Made by a program: the position numbers and the translations under genes | Assembly: GCA_964344185.1 (NCBI GenBank) | Contig: CAYFMN010000002.1 | Span: 124,001 to 188,000 of the forward strand | Length of the DNA stretch: 64,000 nucleotides | Direction: 5' to 3' | Source of the DNA: JAJDAT01 sp964344185 | GTDB lineage: Bacteria > Nitrospinota > Nitrospinia > Nitrospinales > JAJDAT01 | Notes under the pieces: generated by a model | The model's input: only the letters and a program-made list of their open reading frames with translations | Told to the model about the DNA's origin: nothing | Database searches by the model: none | Part shown: in pieces, positions 35,317 through 44,082 of the stretch | Numbering within the stretch: the stretch's first letter is position 1 | Layout of the letters: every line of letters starts with the position of its first letter

Positions 35317-37248
35317 CTATTTTTTGCTAATATCCTCAAACTCAGCGTCTACCACATCGTCATTGGATGTTTTAGCTTCAGACTCTCCTCCAGGAGGAGG
35401 AGCGTCAGAACCGTCGGCGCCACCGGCTCCATCTCCATCGGCGCCGTCTTGAGCTTGCGAATACATGGACGAAGCTACTTTATGAGAAGCTTGAGTCAGT
35501 TTCTCAATTTGTTCTTTCATTTTTCCTTCATCTTCGCCTTCTAAAGCGGTCTTCGCCTCGGCAATAGCCGCCTCAGATTCCTTAACTTCGTCTTCAGAAA
35601 GTTTCTCTTTATTATCAGTAAGAGTTTTTTCGAAGTTATAAATCAAAGAATCCAACTGGTTTTTTGTATCGATCATCTCTCGACGCTTCTTGTCCGCTTC
35701 TGCATTAGACTCTGCGTCTTTAACCATATTCTCGATTTCATCATCGCTCAAACCGGTTGAATCGGTAATGGTAATTTTCTGCTCCTTATTCGTTCCCTTG
35801 TCTTTTGCGGAAACGTTCAAAATACCATTTGCGTCGATATCAAAAGTAACTTCAATCTGTGGAACCCCTCTTGGCGCAGGTGGAATACCGTCTAAGTGAA
35901 ATTTACCAAGAGAGCGATTATCTTTTGCCATCTCCCTTTCGCCTTGCAGGATATTAATTTCCACACTCGGCTGGTTGTCTGCCGCTGTTGAAAAGGTTTC
36001 GGCTTTCTTCGTAGGAATAGTAGTATTCCTCTCAATCAATTTAGTGGTTACTCCTCCCAGAGTTTCAATTCCCAAAGACAAAGGAGTAACATCCAGCAAC
36101 AAGATATCTTTTACATCGCCGGATAAGACGCCAGCTTGTACAGCCGCTCCTAAAGCTACAACTTCATCAGGGTTAACTCCACGATGAGGCTCTTTGCCAA
36201 ATAAATTCTTAACCATTTCTTGAGCTTTTGGAACACGAGTAGAACCGCCAACCAAAACCGCCTCGGTAATTTGGCTTGCTTCAAGACCCGCATCTGCCAA
36301 AGCTTTTTTACATGGCTCCAAACTTCTCTGCAATAAACTGTCGATCATTGACTCGAACTTAGCTCTGGAAAGTTTCATTCCTAAATGCTTAGGTCCAGAA
36401 GCGTCTGCCGTAATAAATGGGAGATTGATTTCCGTTTCATTTACGGTGGATAATTCCATTTTAGCTTTCTCGGCAGCTTCTTTTAATCTTTGTAAAGCCA
36501 TAGTATCTTTTGAAAGGTCAATTCCTTGCTCCTTCTTAAATTCCGCAATTAACCAATCAATAATTTTTTGATCTAAGTCATCGCCGCCCAAATGAGTATC
36601 GCCATTAGTCGCTTTAACTTCTACAACATTATCCCCAACTTCAAGGACTGATATATCGAAAGTACCGCCGCCGAAGTCATAAACAGCAATCATTTGGTCG
36701 TTTTTCTTATCTAAACCATAAGCTAATGCTGAAGCGGTTGGCTCATTAATAATACGCTTAACTTCCAAGCCTGCGATTTTGCCTGCATCTTTGGTAGCTT
36801 GCCTCTGAGCGTCGTTAAAATAAGCGGGTACCGTAATAACAGCTTCAGTAACAGGTTCGCCTAAATAGGCTTCCGCAGATTTTTTTAATTTTTGAAGCAC
36901 CATTGCCGAAATTTCCGGCGGCGAATATTGTTTGCCATTTGCTTCAATCTTAACGTCGTTTTTATCGCCTTTTATCACTTTATAAGGCACCATCTTCATC
37001 TCTTCTGAGACTTCGCTATAAGACCGGCCCATAAAACGTTTTACGGAAAAAATTGTATTTTCCGGATTCGTTATTGCTTGTCTTTTGGCAACTTGCCCTA
37101 CTAAAATTTCTCCATCTTTAGTGAAAGCCACTACGGACGGGGTGGTTTGGTTTCCTTCTTCATTTACAATTACTTTGGGCTCATTACCTTCCATTACAGC
37201 CACAACGGAATTCGTGGTTCCCAAGTCAATTCCGACAATCTTTCCCAT
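35317..37248 (-). CDS. dnaK: Chaperone DnaK (Hsp70)
   Basis: 643 aa, full length. IVGIDLGTTNSVVAV, the IAVYDFGGGTFDISVLE phosphate motif, VLVGGSTRVPKAQ, and an acidic, Gly/Ala-rich C-terminal tail after the lid. ATP-dependent folding chaperone in the cytoplasm with GrpE and DnaJ encoded downstream. AGGAG Shine-Dalgarno. Preceded by a sigma70-type promoter; I saw no CIRCE inverted repeat. Confidence 0.98.
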   Translation of the reverse strand: MGKIVGIDLGTTNSVVAVMEGNEPKVIVNEEGNQTTPSVVAFTKDGEILVGQVAKRQAITNPENTIFSVKRFMGRSYSEVSEEMKMVPYKVIKGDKNDVKIEANGKQYSPPEISAMVLQKLKKSAEAYLGEPVTEAVITVPAYFNDAQRQATKDAGKIAGLEVKRIINEPTASALAYGLDKKNDQMIAVYDFGGGTFDISVLEVGDNVVEVKATNGDTHLGGDDLDQKIIDWLIAEFKKEQGIDLSKDTMALQRLKEAAEKAKMELSTVNETEINLPFITADASGPKHLGMKLSRAKFESMIDSLLQRSLEPCKKALADAGLEASQITEAVLVGGSTRVPKAQEMVKNLFGKEPHRGVNPDEVVALGAAVQAGVLSGDVKDILLLDVTPLSLGIETLGGVTTKLIERNTTIPTKKAETFSTAADNQPSVEINILQGEREMAKDNRSLGKFHLDGIPPAPRGVPQIEVTFDIDANGILNVSAKDKGTNKEQKITITDSTGLSDDEIENMVKDAESNAEADKKRREMIDTKNQLDSLIYNFEKTLTDNKEKLSEDEVKESEAAIAEAKTALEGEDEGKMKEQIEKLTQASHKVASSMYSQAQDGADGDGAGGADGSDAPPPGGESEAKTSNDDVVDAEFEDISKK

Positions 37249-37306
37249 GATTGTTGACTCCTAAAGTTTTATTTATTTCTAAAATTACATATTTTCAGTC
37301 AAAGAA

Positions 37307-37335
37307 TTCATAAGATCAGAAACAAACAATGTCAA
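37307..37335 (-). promoter_or_regulatory. dnaK promoter
   Basis: Minus strand: TTGACA (37335-37330), 17-bp spacer, TATGAA (37312-37307). A vegetative-type promoter. Confidence 0.55.
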
Positions 37336-37379
37336 GCAATGGAGTTTTTTTTCATTATTTTTTGTGCGAATCTATTTTT

Positions 37380-37407
37380 TTGACAATAATATTTGATAAA
37401 ATAAAAT
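37380..37407 (+). promoter_or_regulatory. PilZ gene promoter
   Basis: TTGACA (37380-37385), 16-bp spacer, TAAAAT (37402-37407), 38 bp before the ATG at 37445. Divergent from the dnaK promoter. Confidence 0.5.
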
Positions 37408-37444
37408 AATAACAAATGACAAAATAAACTTTTTCGGGTGTGAT

Positions 37445-37840
37445 ATGTCAGGACAAAAAAATGATCGGGAGTTTACTCGAGTCCCCCTAAATTTAAGCGT
37501 CGAATTATCATGCGACGGTAAAACAATCGTTTCCAAAAACTGCCAGGACGTGAGCATGAATGGCGTCTACGTTGTTTCAGAAGACAAATTTAAAGAAAAC
37601 TCGTCATGCGACGTCAAATTACTTGTAAACAAAGACGAAAAAACTCGCGAGGAGATAAAAGCTCAAGGGCAAATTGAACGCGTTACTGAAAATGGAATGG
37701 CAATCAAGTTTTCAGGAATAGAATTGGAAAGCTACGACAAATTATATGAATTGATTGTCTTCAATTCGTCAAGCTCGGAACAAATGGAAAAAGAGTTCCA
37801 AGAACATATTGGACTCAAAAAAAGAGAAGAAGAGTCTTAA
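37445..37840 (+). CDS. PilZ-domain protein (c-di-GMP effector)
   Basis: 131 aa, a single PilZ domain. The c-di-GMP signature is present: REFTRVPL (RxxxR) near residues 10-14 and QDVSMNGVYV (D/NxSxxG) around 43-48. It should bind c-di-GMP in the cytoplasm and change a motility or surface process. Convergent with the chemotaxis genes (21 bp between stops), which fits a role in motility or surface behaviour, though the target is not visible. Confidence 0.85.
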   Translation: MSGQKNDREFTRVPLNLSVELSCDGKTIVSKNCQDVSMNGVYVVSEDKFKENSSCDVKLLVNKDEKTREEIKAQGQIERVTENGMAIKFSGIELESYDKLYELIVFNSSSSEQMEKEFQEHIGLKKREEES

Positions 37841-37861
37841 TAATATAAGATCAAACCATCA

Positions 37862-38302
37862 TTATGTTCGTTTTTGAACAGAAACAACAAAAGACTGGTC
37901 ATCGTAACTAAAAACCGCTTTTGCAACCTCAACGCTATCTGGAATATATAATTGATGGTCAGTTATTGCGCAAGCTGGCAAAGACAACTGACATTGCTGA
38001 TGCTCTGGCAATAACCCTTTAATATTGCCGCCAACCATATTGGTTAGCTCTCCAAGAGCGTCCTGAATCTCCTCCATTGATGCGTTTGCCTCATCAATAC
38101 CAAACATTATAGAGGCCGCTTTTCTTGCGACCGATGCCGGACAATGAATAGAAATCGTTCCATTCCAAGCGCCTGTAATCTGTATAAATCCTAATAATGT
38201 TTTTTCAATTTCGGAAGATTTAAATACATCGGTGGTTTGAACTTCGATGTCTAATATCGACTGCCAGACTTCCTTTGTATATTGAATAATTTCAGGTTCC
38301 AT
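37862..38302 (-). CDS. cheX: CheX-like chemotaxis phosphatase
   Basis: 146 aa. One CheC/CheX-type unit with the phosphatase helix DALGELTNMVGGNIKGLLP (E and N of the ExxN pattern). Likely dephosphorylates CheY-P. 6 bp downstream of cheR. Confidence 0.75.
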   Translation of the reverse strand: MEPEIIQYTKEVWQSILDIEVQTTDVFKSSEIEKTLLGFIQITGAWNGTISIHCPASVARKAASIMFGIDEANASMEEIQDALGELTNMVGGNIKGLLPEHQQCQLSLPACAITDHQLYIPDSVEVAKAVFSYDDQSFVVSVQKRT

Positions 38303-38308
38303 AATCTT

Positions 38309-39130
38309 TTAAGTCCCTATTTTATAACAACCCGCCTGAGGAAATTGAACCCTAACAAACTTATCGTCTAAATTCAAAGTAGTCTCAGCAGCGCCTAAAA
38401 ACATGTACCCATCTGGCTTCAATAACTGTCTAATATTACCCAATATTTGCTTTTTAGTCTGGACATCAAAGTAGATGAGAACATTCCGCATCATTACAAT
38501 ATCCATTTTTGGCATTATGGGCCACCTCTCTGCCAGATTAATTTGGCGAAAATCTATTTGCTGTCTGAACTCCGGTTTAACCCTCCATGTCATATTTTCC
38601 CTTTGGAAATACTTTACCAACATCATAGCGGGTAATCCTCTATTAACTTCTAATTGGGAATAAATTCCCTCTTTACACCGTGTAAGCATTTCAGTGGAAA
38701 GGTCGCTAGCGATGAAGGTTACTTTCCAATTGGCTAATTCTGGAAAATTCTCCCGTAGCAACATAACAATCGTGTAGGGTTCCTGACCGCTTGAACTAGC
38801 TCCACACCATAAGTTTAACGTTTTCTCTTTAGCTCTACTTTGAATTATTTCCGGGATAACAACCTTCTTAAGCGCTTCAAAGGGATGCAAATCTCTAAAA
38901 AATGATGTTTCATTGGTTGTCATTGCGTCCACAACCTTTTGGGCAAATGGCCCTCTTGGTTGTGACTTAAGTTTTTGAACCAATTCTTCAATGGTCTTTA
39001 GTCCTTCTTGATTAACTAACGGCCACATCCTTGACTCAACCAAATATTCTTTTCCAGGCTCAAGAATAATAGCAGAGCGTTCTTTTATTAATTTTCTAAT
39101 AAAATCAAAGTCATTGGGGTTGATGGCCAT
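38309..39130 (-). CDS. cheR: Chemoreceptor glutamate methyltransferase CheR
   Basis: 273 aa, usual length. N-terminal helical domain, then SAM-binding methyltransferase: TTNETSFFRDLHPFE, LWCGASSSGQEPYTIVMLL, FIASDLSTEMLTRCKEG, VMMRNVLIYFD, LKPDGYMFLGAAETT. Methylates glutamates on receptor cytoplasmic helices; no receptor gene is in the window. 42 bp downstream of cheB. Confidence 0.93.
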   Translation of the reverse strand: MAINPNDFDFIRKLIKERSAIILEPGKEYLVESRMWPLVNQEGLKTIEELVQKLKSQPRGPFAQKVVDAMTTNETSFFRDLHPFEALKKVVIPEIIQSRAKEKTLNLWCGASSSGQEPYTIVMLLRENFPELANWKVTFIASDLSTEMLTRCKEGIYSQLEVNRGLPAMMLVKYFQRENMTWRVKPEFRQQIDFRQINLAERWPIMPKMDIVMMRNVLIYFDVQTKKQILGNIRQLLKPDGYMFLGAAETTLNLDDKFVRVQFPQAGCYKIGT

Positions 39131-39172
39131 ATAAAAACCTTTAAAAAATCAAAACCCTATTTCCGCTTAATA

Positions 39173-39793
39173 TTAAGTCAGTATTTTACTTGGAGATACT
39201 TTAAGAATAATTTCGTCGGTTAACTGCTTCAACGGTAATACTTTATGAGCTAATCCAGATTTTGCCACTTGCCCGGGCATCCCCCAAACGACGCTAGTCG
39301 ATTGATCTTGAACCATTATTTGGCCGCCAAATTTATTAATTTCTTCGCAGCCTTTAAGTCCATCTTTTCCCATACCTGTTAAGACCACAGCCAAAACATT
39401 AGCCCTATAAAAACTGGCTACAGAACGAAACAAAACATCTACCGCTGGCCGACACGAGTTTTCAGGAGGATCTTGATTCAACCCTATAACAGGCTCAAAA
39501 AAACTCCCTTTCAAAAACATATGGTAATTACCGGGAGCTAAATAAGCGACCCCCTTCTCCAAAACATCCCCATTTTTTGCTTCGACTATTTTGATTTTCG
39601 AAACCGAGTCAAGCCTTTCAGCTAACCGCTTGGTAAAGCTTGCCGGCATATGTTGGACAATTAAAACCGGAATCGATAAATTCTTTGGGAAAGGCTCTAA
39701 AAGCTTTTGCAAGGCCTCTGGGCCCCCTGTAGAAGACCCAATAGCAAGGACGTCGATTTTCTTTTTATTCTCGCGGCCTTTAAAACCAACCAT
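39173..39793 (-). CDS. cheB: CheB methylesterase, catalytic domain only
   Basis: 206 aa. The catalytic triad is present: Ser in IGSSTGGPEAL (S20/S21), His48 in VQHMPASFT, Asp144 in GMGKDGLKG. The N-terminal receiver domain of standard CheB (about 130-150 aa) is absent, and the ATG is followed directly by a short linker (GFKGRENKKKID). It would demethylate or deamidate receptors without phospho-control, or depend on the separate CheY. A 177-bp gap separates it from cheY. Confidence 0.9.
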   Translation of the reverse strand: MVGFKGRENKKKIDVLAIGSSTGGPEALQKLLEPFPKNLSIPVLIVQHMPASFTKRLAERLDSVSKIKIVEAKNGDVLEKGVAYLAPGNYHMFLKGSFFEPVIGLNQDPPENSCRPAVDVLFRSVASFYRANVLAVVLTGMGKDGLKGCEEINKFGGQIMVQDQSTSVVWGMPGQVAKSGLAHKVLPLKQLTDEIILKVSPSKILT

Positions 39794-39970
39794 CTATAGA
39801 AATTCCGCTATAACCCAACTTATTCGGCGCTTTAGCAAACTTAAAATCGACTTAATCAATTAACTTTTGACGATTTGACTAAAAAAGGGAAAATTTTTTT
39901 CTTTATATATTCGATTAGAAACCGTTTGCTTTTAGATCTCCCAAAGCGCATACATTCAAAACTAAGGATT

Positions 39971-40339
39971 TTAAGAAACAACTCCTAATAATGTTAATTT
40001 TTCCTTAATTATGTCCTTCGTAAACGGCTTCATTACATATTCGTTGGCGCCAGCCTCTAAGGCCTTAATAACCTGGGACATTTCCGTTTCGGTCGTAACC
40101 ATCATTAGCAACATATCGTTGTAGCCTGGATCTTTTCGAACTTCGCAAACAAACTCATATCCATTCATTTCAGGCATATTCCAATCGACCAGGGCAATCT
40201 CAAGTTTTCCCACTTCTTTGAGACGGTCCATTGCTTGGCGCCCATTACCGGCCTCAAACACCTCAAAGCCCATTTCTTTCAACATTTTTCCCAGAATCAA
40301 GCGAATTGCTTTGGAATCATCAATTACCAGAGCCCGCAC
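39971..40339 (-). CDS. cheY: CheY-like response regulator
   Basis: 122 aa, stand-alone receiver. D7/D8 acidic pair, phospho-acceptor D52 in VDWNMPEMNG, T83 and K104 in MKPF. GTG start behind AAAGGAGG. First gene of the cheY-cheB-cheR-cheX series. May serve a flagellar motor or another pathway; no CheA or CheW is here. Confidence 0.88.
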   Translation of the reverse strand: MRALVIDDSKAIRLILGKMLKEMGFEVFEAGNGRQAMDRLKEVGKLEIALVDWNMPEMNGYEFVCEVRKDPGYNDMLLMMVTTETEMSQVIKALEAGANEYVMKPFTKDIIKEKLTLLGVVS

Positions 40340-40614
40340 TGCTGCCTCCTTTTTTTGCCCACTTATATTTTCACCTGAGGCTAAACTTATAATATTTATT
40401 ATAATCTAAAACCAAACCTTTGAAACTTTAATATTGTAACAAATTCTTAATAATCAATACGATTGTTACTATATAAATCTTTTCACTAAAAGTAAACCTA
40501 ATAACTGCCAAAAAAAAACCCCTTCTCACAGCTACTAAGCCAAAGAGAAGGGGCATTTTAACTAGCCTAATATATTTTCAAAGAGGTTTAGGCTTTTTGA
40601 AAATACCTCAAAAT
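40340..40614. other. Intergenic region between cheY and the CODH-epsilon-like gene
   Basis: 275 bp without a gene; holds the terminator of the minus-strand gene to the right (40519-40553) and must hold the cheY promoter, which I could not fix by eye. Confidence 0.5.
40519..40553 (-). terminator. Rho-independent terminator of the CODH-epsilon-like gene
   Basis: CCCCTTCTC (40519-40527) pairs with GAGAAGGGG (40545-40553); on the minus strand it is followed by a run of about nine Ts. Confidence 0.88.
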
Positions 40615-41334
40615 CTACTCGGCATTTTCATCCAAACCTGTCTCTAATTCATGCATAAAAATATTTGTTTCTTCTTTCTTAGGAATTTTTGCTTCTTCTT
40701 TCCTTCTTCTAATATCTTCCAACTCCTCAGCTCCTTCGGGAGTCTTAGCCCATGGAGTTAAACCTTCCGCCAATTGCCTTTTAACCTCAGCAATAAGGGA
40801 CTCCAACTTAACGTCGTCGATATCGCGAATAGAAAGCAAAGCGTCTTCGTGACCGTCATAAGCGCAGAGAGCAATGGTATAACAGTTTGTGTTAGCTCGG
40901 ATCATCTTAAGAGTTATATTCGCAAAATGACAATGCAATCCAATAAACAACGCACATTCAATCTTGTTATGCATAATTGTCAAGTTTGGATGGCAAGGAT
41001 TGATAACCCTTTCAGGGTCAATCTTAGGATAAATCGGCCTGTAATCAGGCATCGTAATGATGTTCATTCCTGGCACAGCGGCGGCCAAATCCAAAGCCAA
41101 TTGCGCTTTATGCTTTGTTGCCTCTGTCCACCCCCATACTATCATTGGACCTGGATGCAACGTTGGATTTCTCCGGGTTAACAAATTCGTCGCACAAGTT
41201 TCAATAGCGTTTGCCGTAGGCACGTGCTCGCCTTCAACCAGGTCATATCCGGACCCTTTTATTGGTTGGAAAATACCCATTGCCGCTGCTGAAGGAGGTA
41301 ATAAACCAATTGGTCCTAATGCTAATTTTGACAT
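40615..41334 (-). CDS. CODH/ACS epsilon-like (CdhB-fold) protein, possible oxidoreductase subunit
   Basis: 239 aa, soluble. A Rossmann-like core with PGPMIVWGWTEATKHKAQLA, then MPDYRPIYPKIDPERV and ECALFIGLHCHFANITLKMI, followed by NCYTIALCAYDGHED, recalls the epsilon subunit of CO dehydrogenase/acetyl-CoA synthase. Related proteins occur as small extra subunits of five-subunit 2-oxoacid:ferredoxin oxidoreductases in bacteria with the reductive TCA cycle; that link is from memory. C-terminal third is a charged helix. It stands alone with its own strong terminator. Other possibility: an unrelated Rossmann protein. Confidence 0.45.
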   Translation of the reverse strand: MSKLALGPIGLLPPSAAAMGIFQPIKGSGYDLVEGEHVPTANAIETCATNLLTRRNPTLHPGPMIVWGWTEATKHKAQLALDLAAAVPGMNIITMPDYRPIYPKIDPERVINPCHPNLTIMHNKIECALFIGLHCHFANITLKMIRANTNCYTIALCAYDGHEDALLSIRDIDDVKLESLIAEVKRQLAEGLTPWAKTPEGAEELEDIRRRKEEAKIPKKEETNIFMHELETGLDENAE

Positions 41335-41537
41335 TATTTCAAAACCTCAAAAAAATTAACCGATAATAATCTCTTAACTATATTAATTCGCGGAAGGATT
41401 AAATAAAGGTCCCGCCGAAATTCACTTTAAAAAACGTCCATGATATTATCAATCAAAACCCCTGTCAATCTTAAAGTTACGGCCAAAATAATCAAATTTG
41501 GCAAAACCTTAGGAGCCTTGTAAGACAAAAAGGTAAT

Positions 41538-41927
41538 TTAAGCTTGAGGCAAGTTAGATGCATGGTGAAGCGCCATTTTCCAATCGTTGCCAATTTTATG
41601 AAATAAGTTGGTTGCAAAAACCTTAGAAGCTTGAACTCCTGACATTGTGATTGAAAACAAGTTTTCCTGACATCTAATCCAGGCCAAATCCCCTGAAATC
41701 AAAACTTCGACGTCAGACAGTTTGATCTCCAAATTATCAGTATTTTCGAAAATATCTTTCCAGCTCTTTATTATTAACTCATAATTGTGTATTGGAGGCC
41801 ATCCAGGATGAATACAACTGACCTGTCCTAAATTGCTCCAAATTTCTTTCATATTGGCTAAGTTTTGTGAATTAAACGCTTTATAAAAGCCTTCATTAGC
41901 CGCTTTCGCTTGTTCTTCAGGTGTCAT
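41538..41927 (-). CDS. NTF2-like/SnoaL-like small protein
   Basis: 129 aa. Cone-shaped NTF2 fold pattern: EGFYKAFNSQNLANMKEIWS, SCIHPGWPPIHNYE, ELIIKSWKDIF, DLAWIRCQENL, HKIGNDWKMALHHAS. Commonly annotated as SnoaL-like (SnoaL_3/DUF4440). It follows the ccmG-like gene by 21 bp on the same strand and could be the operon's last gene; function unknown. Confidence 0.75.
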   Translation of the reverse strand: MTPEEQAKAANEGFYKAFNSQNLANMKEIWSNLGQVSCIHPGWPPIHNYELIIKSWKDIFENTDNLEIKLSDVEVLISGDLAWIRCQENLFSITMSGVQASKVFATNLFHKIGNDWKMALHHASNLPQA

Positions 41928-41948
41928 CTATTTTATTTCACATATTTT

Positions 41949-42518
41949 CTAATTTGGAACTTCTTTTAATAAAAACTCGACCGCCTCCAAGGTTTCTGGC
42001 GATGCCCAATTTTTAGCGCCGTCTACCTTCGCAGTAATATGCCCGGATCTACTAATAACGTAAGTTATAGGAATCGTATGAGATTTATATAATCTTTCCG
42101 CTTGGCCTTCTTGGTCCATCAAAATTGGAAAGGATAATTTACGCTCTTCAATAAACTTTTCAATTCCTCCCGCTTTATCTATACTAACCGCCAAAACCGT
42201 AAATCCCTGGGACCGAAATCTTCGATAAAGCTTCTCCAGAGATGGCATTTCTATTCTACAAGGGACACACCAAGTCGCCCAAAAGTTAATTAAAACCACT
42301 TTTCCGCGATGATCGCTCAGACTTTCCCGGTTACCTTTTAAGTTAATTAGCGAGAAATTTGGAGCCAAGTAACCAACTTCCGCTTTTTCTTCATTACTAA
42401 GCTCTTGAACCTTAACCTGCGATAGTTCCAAAGGCTCTTCATTATAGTGACTGACTAAAAAAAATATGGACAGGGCAAATAAGAAAAAATATAGCCCTAT
42501 ATATTTTTTAATTGGAAT
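41949..42518 (-). CDS. ccmG: CcmG/ResA-type membrane-anchored thioredoxin, apparent AUU start
   Basis: 189 aa. N-terminal membrane anchor (about 7-23; YIGLYFFLFALSIFFLVS) then a TlpA/ResA thioredoxin domain with WATWCVPC (C84, C87). It keeps apocytochrome cysteines reduced in the periplasm for haem attachment. No ATG, GTG or TTG exists before residue 30, and starting there (TTG 42431) would remove the anchor. ATT at 42518 has AAAGGAG 7 nt upstream, within the end of ccmC, and the two genes overlap by 11 bp. I take AUU as the start; a second ATT two codons later is less well spaced. Confidence 0.85.
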   Translation of the reverse strand: MPIKKYIGLYFFLFALSIFFLVSHYNEEPLELSQVKVQELSNEEKAEVGYLAPNFSLINLKGNRESLSDHRGKVVLINFWATWCVPCRIEMPSLEKLYRRFRSQGFTVLAVSIDKAGGIEKFIEERKLSFPILMDQEGQAERLYKSHTIPITYVISRSGHITAKVDGAKNWASPETLEAVEFLLKEVPN

Positions 42519-43227
42519 AAAATCGCTCCTTTTTTATTTGGTCAATTTCATCTTTCATTCTTTCAATGCGAACCCTTTGTCCCATTAATAGAAAGTATAA
42601 AAGAGTAAAGGCGCCTAATGAAATCATTAGAGTCATAACCATTGAATTGTCCATTCCTGCGCCAAATCCTTCTGGGGTAATCATCTTTGGTTTTGGATGA
42701 AAAGTTCTCCACCATAAAACGGAAAAATGAATAATAGGAATATTGAGAAAACCGGCAATTCCTATTACCGCAGAATAACGCGCTCTCATCGAACCGGCGT
42801 CAGATTGTAACCTCAGCATAATATAAGCCACATAAATCAACCATAAAACCAAAGTTGACGTTAACCTTGCATCCCAAACCCAATAGGTTCCCCAAATCGG
42901 CTTTCCCCAAATAGGTCCCGTCGTCAAAACAAGAGAACAAAAAACAACTCCAATCTCGGCGGAACAATGCGCGTAAATATCCCATTCTCGATCTCGTTTC
43001 CATAAATACAAAATACTGCTTGCAAAAACGATAAAGAATGCGAAAAAAGCAAGCCAAGCGGAAGGAATATGGTAATACATTATCCGCTGAACCACTCCTT
43101 CTTGCCTTTCAGTCGGGACATAGATAAAAATGGCTCCAACCATCGCTATAACAGCTAGCGCAGTCAATCCCCACAAAAACCAATTAGCGCCCGCTTCTTC
43201 TTTCTTCTCTTCCAATTCTTCGCTCAC
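42508..43227 (-). CDS. ccmC: Haem exporter/handling protein CcmC
   Basis: 239 aa, six membrane spans, with the WWD-domain core around GKPIWGTYWVWDARLTSTLV and flanking periplasmic His (YYHIPSAW; IHFSVLWWRTFHP). Presents haem to CcmE. GTG start overlapping the ccmD stop (GTGA). Confidence 0.93.
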   Translation of the reverse strand: MSEELEEKKEEAGANWFLWGLTALAVIAMVGAIFIYVPTERQEGVVQRIMYYHIPSAWLAFFAFFIVFASSILYLWKRDREWDIYAHCSAEIGVVFCSLVLTTGPIWGKPIWGTYWVWDARLTSTLVLWLIYVAYIMLRLQSDAGSMRARYSAVIGIAGFLNIPIIHFSVLWWRTFHPKPKMITPEGFGAGMDNSMVMTLMISLGAFTLLYFLLMGQRVRIERMKDEIDQIKKERFYSN

Positions 43228-43373
43228 TGATCGGCATCCTTTTCCAAGGTTTCTTTTAATAACTCAAGATCGCGCCTCAGCGTCTGGTTTCTCTTCATCA
43301 AACTAGCCACATAAACAAGAATTCCCACCCAAACGCAAGCGTTTGCGGCGAACAAATAACCTAATTGCCCCAT
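43224..43373 (-). CDS. ccmD: CcmD-like small membrane protein
   Basis: 49 aa, MGQLGYLFAANACVWVGILV then a basic helix (KRNQTLRRDLELLKE). One membrane span and a short charged tail in the right place (between ccmB and ccmC) identify CcmD, which releases holo-CcmE from CcmABC. GGAGG, inside the end of ccmB, is its ribosome site with a longer spacing than usual (about 12 nt). The stop overlaps ccmC's GTG. Confidence 0.85.
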   Translation of the reverse strand: MGQLGYLFAANACVWVGILVYVASLMKRNQTLRRDLELLKETLEKDADQ

Positions 43374-43380
43374 ACCGATT

Positions 43381-44061
43381 TCATTCCTCCAAAATATGAT
43401 CTATGGTCATAATCGATACCGCTAGAAAAACAATATCAAAGCAAGAAATTAACCCAATCCATTTAGTCATATCCGCTAACTTTTCACCGGCTAACAATCG
43501 GCTAGTCATATTAACGGAACCTATAACGACAGGAGTTACCAGCGGATACAATAAAATTGGCAACATGATCTCCCTGGTCTTCAGATTGGACGCCAAAGAA
43601 GACAATAAGGTCCCCAAAGCGCAAAAACCAATTGAACCTAAAAATATTACCAATAATAACGAAAATAAAACACCGGTAATATCTACATTAAAAAAAACTA
43701 TAAACACTGGAAGAATTAACGTTTCCATCACGCTTAGAAACAAAAAATTACTTATCATCTTGCCGAAATAAATTGCCGTCCTGTCAACAGGACTCAACAT
43801 AATACCCTGAAGGCAACCATTTTCTTTTTCCAAAGTAAAAGACCGATTAAGCCCCAAAGTTCCAGAAAAGATAAAAGCAACCCATAACACTCCCGGTCCC
43901 ACGTCGTTGGCGTTTACAATACTTAAATTTATTGAAAAAATAAAAATAAGAATCGACAAAACGGCAAAGATAAACATAGAAGCAAAAAGCTCCTTCGTTT
44001 TAAGCTCTGAAAGTATATCTTTCCAAACTATGGCCGCAATTTGAGAGCAGTAATCCTTCAT
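43381..44061 (-). CDS. ccmB: Haem ABC transporter permease CcmB
   Basis: 226 aa with six membrane spans; typical FSGTLGLNRSFTLEKENGCLQG block and PLVTPVVIGSV. Works with CcmA and CcmC to release haem-loaded CcmE. ATG start; 21 bp after ccmA. Confidence 0.93.
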   Translation of the reverse strand: MKDYCSQIAAIVWKDILSELKTKELFASMFIFAVLSILIFIFSINLSIVNANDVGPGVLWVAFIFSGTLGLNRSFTLEKENGCLQGIMLSPVDRTAIYFGKMISNFLFLSVMETLILPVFIVFFNVDITGVLFSLLLVIFLGSIGFCALGTLLSSLASNLKTREIMLPILLYPLVTPVVIGSVNMTSRLLAGEKLADMTKWIGLISCFDIVFLAVSIMTIDHILEE

Positions 44062-44082
44062 TAAAATATAAAACCGTTTTCC

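Noticed and set aside
37249..37444. CIRCE/HrcA operator upstream of dnaK
   Set aside because: No TTAGCACTC-N9-GAGTGCTAA or near variant is visible.
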